Below the pieces are notes generated by a model. That model saw only the letters and a program-made list of their open reading frames with translations. It did no database searches and was not told the origin of the DNA. The position numbers and the translations under genes are program-made. From Closterium sp. NIES-65 (taxonomy: Eukaryota; Streptophyta; Zygnematophyceae; Desmidiales; Closteriaceae), in the NCBI GenBank assembly GCA_948144175.1, contig CANXME010002568.1, positions 1,859,001-1,923,000 of the forward strand: DNA of 64,000 nucleotides. Reading direction: 5' to 3'. Numbering within the stretch: the first letter of the stretch is position 1; each line of letters starts with the position of its first letter. Of this stretch, positions 44,136 through 53,207 are shown piece by piece.

Positions 44136-45900
44136 CGGACGCTTGGCGTCAGCAGTTCCCCGAGGCTAGTGAGATGTCTAGGGCATGCGTAGCTATCTAT
44201 GATCTTGACTTTGATGCTATCCTTGCTGCCATGTATGCTGTGACTATTAGTGATGAGGGTGACTGTTACCGGTGTTTCCCGCCCGACCCGGGCATAGGTA
44301 CTGCTGCGCTAGGTGCTTGTGAGGCTGCTGCTCTGGGTGCCAGCGCGTCTGCGCCCTCAGGTACTGGTGAGGCTGCGCTCTCAGGTACCGCGTCGGCTTC
44401 GGCCTCCCTCACCTTCACGCTTGACTCGGGGGCTTCTCGCTCCTTCTTTCGAGACCGCACCACACTCACGCCGCTTGGTCGGCTGGTTGCAGTCTCCCTG
44501 GCTGACCCCTCTGGGGGTCCTGTCCTCTCTCACTTCTCCACAGTCCTCCCGTGTTCGGCTGCCCCCTCGGGCACCTTGTCTGGTCTGTACCTCCCCTCGT
44601 TCTCGACAAACTTGGTTAGTGGTGCTGACCTGCACGATGCGGGGGTTCACCAGTTCACTCCTGCGAGTCAGCGGGTGACCCACTGCTCGGATGCCCGCAC
44701 AGGCCGACACCTGGCCACGTTTTCACGCAGGCCGGGGTCGAGTCTCTACACCCTGACCACTGCGTCTCCTCCTGTCCCTGCGTCTGGCCAGGTAGCTGCG
44801 TCGGGTCAGGTGTTTGCTGCTACGTCCAGGTCTGGTCCTGAGTCTGCCCCCTGCTCGTGTCGCCTCCTGTCTCACGAGACTCTCCTGTGGCACCACCGTC
44901 TTGGTCACCCCTCCCGTGTCCTTGTCTCTGGTCTCCCCCAGTCCCTCCCTCCCCTTCCTTCGGGGCCTGGTCCTTCCTGTGTCCCCTGTGTCGAGGGGCG
45001 GCTCCGGGCTGCCCCTCACTCCTCTCAGTTTCCCCCGACAGAGGCTCCGTTGCAGACGCTTCACTTGGACGTGTGGGGCCCGGCCCGCGTCCGTGGACAG
45101 GGTCACGAGCGCTACTTCCTGCTGGTGGTTGACGACTACTCGCGTTACACCACAGTCTTCCCCTTGCGCAGCAAGGGTGATGTCACTGCGGTGTTGATCG
45201 ACTGGATCCGCGCAGCTCGTCTTCAGCTCAGGAGGAGCTTCGGCTCAGACTTTCCTGTTCTGCGTCTGCACTCTGACCGAAGCGGAGAGTTCTCCTCTGG
45301 CCTTCTGCGAGCCTTCTGTCGTGCGCGAGGCATCCGCCAGACCTTCACGCTTCCGGACTCTCCACAGCAAAATGGGATTGCTGAGCGCCGCATTGGCATG
45401 GTCATGGACGTCGCTCGTACGTCCATGATGCATGCGGCTGCCCCCCATTTTCTGTGGTCGTTTGCGGTTCGGTACGCGGCGCATCAGATCAACCTTCACC
45501 CCAGGGTCTCCCGGCCGGAGACCTCCCCAGCTCTGCTGTGGACGGGGAAGGTCGGCGATGCGTCTGCGTTCCGTGTCTGGGGATCTCGGGCGTTTGTCCG
45601 CGACTTGTCTGCGGACAAGCTGTCCCCTCGTGCTGCTCCCTGTGTCTTCCTTGGCTTCCCCCCTGACGCACCAGGGTGGCAGTTCTACCACCCCTCCTCT
45701 CGTCGTGTTCTGTCCTCCCAGGACGTCACGTTCGACGAGTCAGTCCCCTTCTACCGCCTCTTCCCCTACCGCACTCCTTCCCTCCCCCCGCCACCGCACT
45801 TCCTCGTACCAAGTCCCCCCCCGGTAGACCCCCTTCCCCCTCAGGGTCCTGCCCCTTCAGGTGTGTCCCAGGTAGATGCAGTCGAGCCGGTCGAGGTTGT
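43985..45900 (+). pseudogene. Copia-7 zinc motif, protease, integrase
   Basis: In the shifted frame: C-X13-C-X3-H-X4-C (CTYVLRSTHRAGEQCGGAH...CF), DEGDCYRCFPPDPGIG, protease FTLDSGASRSFFRDRTTLTPL (about 44415-44470), HRLGHPS, LHLDVWGPARVRG, VVDDYSRYTTVFPL, LHSDRSGEFSS, SPQQNGIAERRIG and GWQFYHPSSRRVLSSQDV. Compared with relatives, the residues after HRLGHPS (LPRLRGMAS) are deleted and the Gly of DRGGEF is Ser. A 1-bp deletion near 45903 shifts the frame into the linker. Confidence 0.87.
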
Positions 45901-48579
45901 GGTGACTCTGGTACTGCTGCGGGTGCTGAGCCTGGGGGTACTGACTCTGGAGGTGCTGCGCGCGTGGGTATGGCGTCTGGCGGTGCTGAGTCTAGAGGTT
46001 CTCCGGGTGCTTTGTCTCGGCGGGAGCCCCTCTCTTCACAGGAGCTGCGCGAGTGGTTTACTCGCCGCTCGAGCCGTACTGCTAGAGCTGGAGCTTCTTC
46101 GGCCGCTGAGGGTGCTGGTGCCGCCGGTCCCGGAGCTGCTGAGCCTGCGGGTCCGACTGGAGCTAGAGCTGCTGAGGGTGTTGGTGCTGAGACTACTGCT
46201 GTCCGTCCTGGCGGTGGTCCTGCTGCGGGTGCTGCTGGTGCTGCTGGAGGTCCTACAGCTGGAGGTTCTGTTGGCGCTGGTGCTGCCTCTGAGGGTGCTG
46301 GTGCTGTCCCTGCTGAGTCTGGAGCTGCCGCGCGGCCTCGGCCGTACTTCGTTCCGCTCGTGCAGCAGGTTCTTGGTCTTTCTCTTCCTGTCGAGTGTCC
46401 ACCGCCTGTCCTGTCTCAGTCACAGTTAGAGCCCGCCTCCCCTCTGCCTGCTCCCTCTCCTTACACTGGTCCTACTGGAGGTCTTGCTGAGCGTCGTGAG
46501 CCTGCGTCTCGTCCCGCGTCGCCTGTTCGTGCTTCTCGCGCTAGTGGTCGCGGTTCGCGTCAGCGTCCTCCTCCTGTCCCTGGCACGCACCGGATGTCTT
46601 TGCGTCCGTCCACTGCTCCTCTTTGTGCCCCTTTGCCTTCTCCTTCTGAGTCCTCTCTTCCTGCCCTTGCCGACCCGCAGTCGGACTCTCTTCGTGCTGC
46701 CAGTCCTACTGTCATGCGTCTCCTTGCTACTGTCGTCACTGACCCCTCTTTTGAGTCCACTGCTGCGTCTGCTCTTGTTGCTGAGCTCGTCGACTTTGCT
46801 GCTCGCTGTTGTCTAGACTACGCTGCTAGTCTCGTTGCTGAGTCTGCATCTGTCTGTCCTCCGTCCGTCGGGGGTGAGTGTGCTCTTGGCACGGACGTCC
46901 TTGAGGACAGGCAGGAGGGGTTCCAGTGTCTGGTTGCTGCTTCACCTCATCTCGCGTCCGTACTGCTTGCCCCTGAGGGAGACCCGGATGCACTAGACAT
47001 CCCGACTCCGCGCTCTTACGCGGAGGCCGTAGAGGGTCCCTACTCCTCTCAGTGGCAGGCAGCTATGGATGCAGAGATGGCTTCCTAGAAGTCCACAAGC
47101 ACCTACGTTGACGCGGTTCCCCCTCCTAGGGCGAACATCGTTAGTGGCATGTGGATCTTCAGGGTGAAGCGGCCGCTGGGCTCTCCACCTGTCTTCAAGG
47201 CGCGGTACGTCGCTCGTGGTTTCAGTCAGCGGCAGGGAGTTGACTACTTTCAGACCTTCTCTCCCACCCCGAAGATAACCACTCTTCGGGTGCTGCTGCA
47301 CATAGCCGCTCAGCGCGACTACGAGCTTCACTCTCTTGACTTCAGCACTGCTTTCTTGCAGGGTAGCCTGCACGAGGAGATCTGGGTGCGCCGTCCACCT
47401 GGCTTCACTGGGACTTTCCCTCCTGGCACCCAGTGGAGCCTCCGACGGCCAGTCTACGGTCTCCGCCAGGCACCACGTGAGTGGCACGACACACTGAGGA
47501 CTACGCTTGCGGCTCTTGGGTTTGCTCCCTCTACTGCTGACCCGTCGTTGTTTCTTTGCACCGACACCTCTCTGCCGCCGTTCTACATCCTCGTGTACGT
47601 CGACGACTTGGTCTTTGCCACAGCTGACACTGCTGGACTCGCCTACGTGAAGTCCGAGCTGCAGAAGAGACACACGTGCACAGACCTGGGTGAACTGCGC
47701 AGCTACCTTGGCTTGCAGATCACCCGGGACAGAGCACGCCGCACCATTACCTTGACTCAGTCACACATGGTGCAACAGGTCCTTCAGCGCTTCGGCTTCA
47801 CGTACTCCTCGCCTCAGGCCACTCCTCTGTCTACTCGCCACTCGCTCTTAGCTCTGCCTTCGGATGAGTCCGTAGAGTCGAGTGGCCCGTACCCAGAGCT
47901 TGTTGGCTGCCTCATGTACCTGATGACCTGCACACGACCTGACCTTGCATACCCTCTTAGCATTCTTGCACGCTATGTTGCTCCTGGGAGACATAGACCA
48001 GAGCACATGGCTGCAGCGAAGAGGGTGTTGCGCTACTTGTGCAGTACTTCGGGCATGGGGCTAGTGCTTGGAGGGCGGAGTCCAGTGGTCCTCACTGGGC
48101 ATGCGGACGCTTCTTGGGCTGACGACCAGGCTACTCAGCGGTCGTCCTTGGGTTACACCTTCAGTCTTGGTTCTGGCTCTGTTTCGTGGCGGGCTACTCG
48201 CTCGTCCTCTGTTCTCGGCTCCAGTTGTGAGGGTGAGATCTACGCCGGGGCCATGGCTGCACAGGAGCTTCGCTGGCTCACCTACCTGCTGACCGACCTT
48301 GGATAGTCGCCTCGTTCTCCTCCAGTGCTGTACGTAGACAACAAGGCCATGCTGGCCTTGTGTCGTGAGCAGCGCCTGGAGCGCAGAACGAAGCACATTG
48401 CTCTCCGCTACTTTCTTGCTCGTGAGCTGCAGCAGCGTGGTCAGTTGCGACTTGCATACGTGGCCTCTGAGGCCAACACTGCTGATGTTTTCACCAAGGC
48501 ACTTCCGCCTTGTGATCATCAGCGCTTTTGCACTCAGCTGGGACTTGTCCCAGTCTTGCCTCACTTGCTCACCTCTTGA
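45900..48579 (+). pseudogene. Copia-7 linker, RT and RNase H
   Basis: Linker with Gly/Ala repeats, GLAERREPASRPASPVRASRASGRGSRQRPPPVPG, then RT. TAG at 47086 replaces a Trp codon in MASWKS. Then SGMWIFRVKRPLGSPPVFKARYVARGFSQRQGVDYFQ, FYILVYVDDLVFATAD (YVDD near 47595) and RNase H (TGHADASWADDQ, SCEGEIYAGAMAAQ). A second TAG at 48304 precedes LYVDNKAMLALC, and coding ends at 48579 with ADVFTKALP near the C-terminus. Confidence 0.88.
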
Positions 48580-48791
48580 CCTTGCTTGTACTCTTGCATA
48601 TATATATACCTGCTCTTGCTTGTTTAGCCTTATATATATCTGTCTACCCCTGCATGTTAACTGGCCTTGTGGCCTTTACCTTGTGCTCGGATTGTGTGGT
48701 GACTTTTTGAACCACCCTGAGCTTGCTTTGCTTTGCTTTGCTTGACTGGTCTTGTGACCCCTTGTTCTCCCCCACTTTGCCTATGGGGGTG

Positions 48792-48922
48792 TGTCAGAAC
48801 ATATAGCTTTTGCATATTGTGTAGGCTATAGTGGGGTAGCCCACAAGGGGTACAACCCAATTAGGGTTAGTAATTGTACTCAGTTCACTCATAGTTCATT
48901 CATTCTCGTTCTCATTTTCTCA
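48792..48922 (+). repeat. Copia-7 3' LTR (131 bp)
   Basis: Pairs with the 5' LTR; preceded by the polypurine-like CTATGGGGGTG. Confidence 0.95.
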
Positions 48923-48927
48923 ATGCG

Positions 48928-49327
48928 AAACCCTCCGTCTTTTTTTGGCGTGAACAGTATCGGTGCGGCGAACGGTGACGAGCTCGGTCGGATGAACTTC
49001 TTCGCTAATAAGTAATCTAACTGCTTCCTCGGTTCGTCGAGCTCGGGTTGTGTCAGTCCGAACTGTCGCTGTACAGTTGGATGTGCCCCCGGTTCTAATT
49101 CTATTCGGTGGTCATGTTCTCGATGAGGTGGCAGTCCTTCCAGTAAGTCGTCGGGAAAAATCCCGGGGTATCGTTTCAACAGTTCCTGTAGTTCGGGCGG
49201 TACTGCTGCCAGCAGTTTCTTGAAATCACTCGGCTACTCTGCTCCCTCTAGCAGTGAAATGACTACTGCTTACACGTCATCTCCAGCAGCGAGAGCCCGT
49301 TTAATGGTGAAGGCGTTGATGTGTACC
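48928..49327 (-). pseudogene. Gypsy-1 region just before RT
   Basis: Minus-strand translation: LLKRYPGIFPDDLLEGLPPHREHDHRIELEPGAHPTVQRQFGLTQPEL and LLAKKFIRPSSSPFAAPILFTPKKDGGFR, the classical Ty3/Gypsy start of RT. Two in-frame stops lie near 49230-49270. It joins 41575 when Copia-7 is removed. Confidence 0.88.
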
Positions 49328-49332
49328 GTTGA

Positions 49333-49464
49333 TGTCAGAGTATTATAACTGATGCATGTTTGTAGGCTATAGTGGGGTAGCACATATGGGGTACAGCTTT
49401 CTAGGGTTGTATTTGTACCCAACTTTGACTTAGTCATTTCATTCCTGTTCTCTTATCTTCCACA
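49333..49464 (+). repeat. Copia-8 5' LTR (132 bp)
   Basis: TGTCAGAGTATTATAAC...CTTATCTTCCACA, followed by TGGTATAGAGCG. The five bases before it are GTTGA; no intact 3' LTR of this copy is present. Confidence 0.87.
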
Positions 49465-49569
49465 TGGTATAGAGCGGGTCCTTCCTAAGGACCGTTTTTT
49501 TTTCAGGGCCCACCGAAGCGCGCCCCGAGGCGCGCATTTTTTTTTTTTTTTCGCGACCCTTCGGGTCGC

Positions 49570-50600
49570 CATTACTGCTTGACGCGGCCCCGCCGCCTCC
49601 TCTGCAGCGGCTCCGCGGCCTCCTCTGACGCGGCCCCGCCGCCCGCTGATCGCGGCCCCGCCGCCGGCTCTGACGCGGCCCCGCCGCCGGCTCTGACGCG
49701 GCCCCGCCGCCCGCTAATCGCGGCCCGCCGCTGGCCCTGACGCGGCCCCGCCGCCGGCTCTTAGCCGGCCTCGCCGCCGGCTCCAACGCGGCCCCGCCGC
49801 CCGCCTCGACGAGGCCCCGCCGCCGGCTCTGACGCGGCCCCGCCGCCGCCTCCTGATCGCGGCCTCGCCGCCGGCCCTGACGCGGCCCCGCCCCGGCTCT
49901 CACGCGGCCCCGCCGCCGACTCTCTTGCGGCCCCGCCGCCGGCTCTCTTGCGGCCCCGCCCCGGCTCTCTTACGGCCCCGCCGCCGGCCCTGACGCGGCC
50001 CCTACCTCGGCTCTCAGGCGGCCCAGCCGCCCCGTCGCGGCCCGGTCGCCTCCTGACGGCCCCGCCGTCCCTTCGTGACGGCCCCGCCGTCCCTTCCTGC
50101 CGGCCCCGCCGTCCACTCCTGACGGCCCCGCCGTCCCCTCCTGACGGCTCCTGCCGTCCCCTTCTACCGGCCCCGCAACTGCACCTGCTGGCCCCGCCGC
50201 TGCACCTACCGGCCCCCACCACCCCCCCCCCCCCTTTTCCCGTCGCCTGTCGAGGCGACCTGAGAGGCCAGCAGAGGGGTGGCAGGTGTGTGGCCTCCCC
50301 TGCTTCTCCTCCTCCTTCATCTCCCGCTGCAGCAGCCGAGCCGCTCACCTGCAGCAGCCGAGCCGCCCCACCGCCGAGCCGCCCTGCACCCGAGCCGCCC
50401 AGCAGCCGAGCCGCCCTGCCGCCGAGCTGCCGGGGCGCTGAGCTGCTGAGCTGCAATTGCTGCCGAGCCGCCCTGCCGCCGAGCCGCCGAGTCGCCGAGC
50501 TGCTGAGCTGCAGTTGCTGCCGAGCCGCCTTGCCGCCGAGCCGCCCGCGTCGCCCGAGCCGCAGAGCCGCCGAGCTGCCGAGCCGCTGAGTCGCCGAGCC
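49570..50600 (+). repeat. GC-rich leader repeats of Copia-8
   Basis: Units such as CTCTGACGCGGCCCCGCCGC (49600-50000), CCTGACGGCCCCGCCGTCCC (50050-50180) and GCCGAGCCGCC (50330-50600). The tract ends before a GGTGAGCTC at about 50618. Confidence 0.82.
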
Positions 50601-50728
50601 TACTCTTCCCGCCACTGGTGAGCTCTTGCCCTGCTAGCACACTGCGCGTCGCCTGCTTGCCTGCCTGCCTGCCTTTTGGCTTACCTGGCTGCCTGCCTTC
50701 TTGCTGCTAGTCCTGCTCCTGCTTCTAC

Positions 50729-51991
50729 TTGCGGAGCCAGATGCAGCCCCAGCGACGCCTGCGTGAGTCCCTCACGCCCCAGCCGCTGCGTGAGTGGTAC
50801 GCTGGTTGGGGCTGTAGGGGTGGCGGCACTACTCCTACTACCACTCCTGCTGCTTCTACTCGTGGTGGCGGCCAGATGCAGCTCCAGCGACCCTCTCACG
50901 TGTCTCTCACGCCTCGCCAGCTTCGTGAGTGGTACGCTCAGAGTGGAGGGTCTCTCAGTGCTGTTCGCTGCTCTTACGTGATTCGCACTGGTACTCGGAC
51001 TGGTCAGCCTTGTGGGACACCTAGTCATACACAGTCCCGCTGCTTCGCCCGTCTGAGCGACGCCTGGCGTACCGTGTTTGGCGACGAGGCTGAGCTTCCC
51101 GACTGGGTGGAGTTGCTTAGGCAGAGGGTAGATATATTTGCTCTTAACTATGATGCTATTCTCACTGCCATGTATGCATTGCCTACTAGTGCTGACCGTG
51201 CCGGTCACCTGTGCGTCCCGCCTGACCCAGGTATAGGACCTGCTGCTCTAGCTACTGGTGAGGCTGCTGCTCTGGGTGCTAGTGAGTCTCCTGCTCCAGG
51301 TACAGGTGCGGCTGCTGCTCTAGGTGCTAGTGAGTCTGCTTCCTCAGGTGCGGGTGAGGCTGCGCTCTCAGGTACCGCGTTGGCTTCGGCCTCCCTCACC
51401 TTTACACTTGACTCTGGGGCTTCTCGCTCCTTCTTTCGGGACCGCACCACACTCACGCCGCTTGGTCGGCCGGTTGCAGTCTCCCTGGCTGACCCCTCTG
51501 GGGGTCATGTCCTCGCTCACTTTTCCACTGTCCTCCCGTGTCCGGCTGCCCCCTCGGGCACCCTGTCTGGCCTGTACCTCCCCTCGTTCTCGACGAACTT
51601 GGTGAGTGGTGCGGACCTACAGGATGCGGGGGTTCACTAGTTCACTCCTGCGAGTCAGCGGGTGACCCACTGCACGGACGCACGCACAGGCCGGCACCTG
51701 GCCACGTTCTCGCGTCGGCCGGGGTCGAGCCTCTACACCCTGACCACTGAGTCTCCTCCTGTCCCCGCGTCCGGTCAGGTAGCAGCGTCGGGTCAGGTGT
51801 TTGCTGCTGCGTCCAGGTCTGGTCCTGAGTCTGCCCCCTGTTCGTGTCGCCTCCTGTCTCACGAGACTCTCCTGTGGCACCACCGTCTAGGCCACCCCTC
51901 CTTGCCCCGTCTTCGGGGCATGGCTTCCCGTGTCCTTGTCTCTGGTCTTCCCCAGTCTCTCCCTCCCCTTCCTTCGGGACCAGGACCTTCC
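50729..51991 (+). pseudogene. Copia-8 zinc motif, protease and GAG-pre-integrase
   Basis: LTPQPLREWYAGWG and a second LTPRQLREWYAQSGG (a duplicated segment), a C-X13-C-X4-H-X4-C motif (CSYVIRTGTRTGQPCGTPSHTQSRCF), FALNYDAILTAMYALPTSADRAG, a decapeptide-like GASES repeat, and protease FTLDSGASRSFFRDRTTLTPL. TAG at 51638 interrupts the frame, which continues as VTHCTDARTGRHLATF and HHRLGHPSLPRLRGMAS up to the Copia-9 insertion. Confidence 0.85.
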
Positions 51992-52122
51992 TGTCAAACA
52001 TTATATATGTTATGCTTGTGTAGGCTACAGTGGGTTAGCCTATAGGGGGTACACAATTCTAGGGTTTCCTACTTGTACTCATTTCACTGCTAGTTCATCC
52101 ATTCCTGTTCACTTATTTCACA
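51992..52122 (+). repeat. Copia-9 5' LTR (131 bp)
   Basis: TGTCAAACATTATATATG...CTTATTTCACA; identical to the 3' LTR when compared base by base. Confidence 0.95.
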
Positions 52123-52219
52123 TGGTATAGAGCGGGTCCTTCCTTAGGACCGTTTTTTTTTAGGGCCCACCGAAGCGCGCCTCGAGGCGCGCCTTTTTTT
52201 TAGCGACCCCTCGGGTCGC

Positions 52220-53120
52220 CATTTCCCTCGCGGCCCCGCTGTCCCTCAGACGCGGCCCCGCCACCCCTCCTGATCGCGGCCCCGCCGCCTGCTTGACGCG
52301 GCCCCGCCGCCTCCACTGACTCGGCCCCGCCGCCGGCTCTGACGCGGCCCTGCCGCCCGCTTCGTTGCGGCCCCGCCGCCTGCTTGACGCGGCCCCGCCG
52401 CCTCCACTGACGCGGCCCCGCCGCCGACTCTGACGCGGCCTTGCCGGCCCGCCGCTGCACCCTACGGCCCGCCGCTGCACCCTACGGCCCGCCGCCTCAC
52501 CTGACGGCCCCGCCGCTGCACCTCCCGGCCCGCCGCTGCACCTGCCGGCCCGCCGCTGCACCCTACGGCCCGCCGCCTCACCTGACGGCCCCGTCGCTGC
52601 ACCTGCCGGCCCGCCGCTGCACCTGCCGGCCCGCCGCTGCACCCTACGTCCCGCCGCCTCACCTGACGGCCCCGCCGCTGCACCTGCCGGCCCGCCGCTG
52701 CACCTGCCGGCCCGCCGCTGCACCCTACGGCCCGCCGCTTCACCTGCTGGCCCGCCGCTGCACCTGCTGGCCCGCCGCTGCACCCTACGGCCCGCCGCTG
52801 CACCCTACGGCCCGCCGCTGCACCCTACGGCCCCGCCGCTGCACCTGCCGGCCTGCCGCTGCACCGGTCTACCCGCCGCTGCACCTGACGGCCCCGCCCC
52901 AGCAGCCGAGCCGCCCCAGCAGCCGAACCGCCCGGGAGCCGAGCCGCCCGGGACTCGAGCCGCCCTGCCGCCGAGCCGCCCGGGAGCCGAGCTGCCCTGC
53001 CGCCGAGCCGCCCGGGAGCCGAGCCACCCTGCGCCCGAGCCGCCCAGCCGCTGAGCCGCCCGGGAGCCGAGCCGCTGTGCACCCGCGCCGCCCGATCGCT
53101 GAGCCGCCCTTCTGCAGAGC
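52220..53120 (+). repeat. GC-rich leader repeats of Copia-9
   Basis: Three repeat types in succession: GACGCGGCCCCGCCGCC units (52220-52440), about 20 copies of GGCCCGCCGCTGCACCTGCC-like units (52440-52890), and GAGCCGCCCGGGAGCC units (52900-53100). They precede GGTGAGCACAG and the gag ATG. Confidence 0.85.
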
Positions 53121-53207
53121 TGCACGACCTGCCCTGCCTGGTGAGCACAGTCCCACTGACACTGCGAGCTCTTTCCCTACTGCTTGCACTGCGTCGCTGT
53201 CGTCGCC

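Larger units (their letters stand above)
41576..48922 (+). mobile_element. Copia-7: full-length short-LTR Copia in Gypsy-1 RT
   Basis: Two 131-bp LTRs (41576-41706 and 48792-48922, three differences by eye) and exact ATGCG duplications (41571-41575 and 48923-48927). Order on the plus strand: primer-binding site, GC-rich leader, gag, zinc motif, protease, integrase, linker, RT, RNase H and polypurine tract. It is the best example of the complete family layout, although the coding region has two frameshifts and two nonsense codons. Confidence 0.96.
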
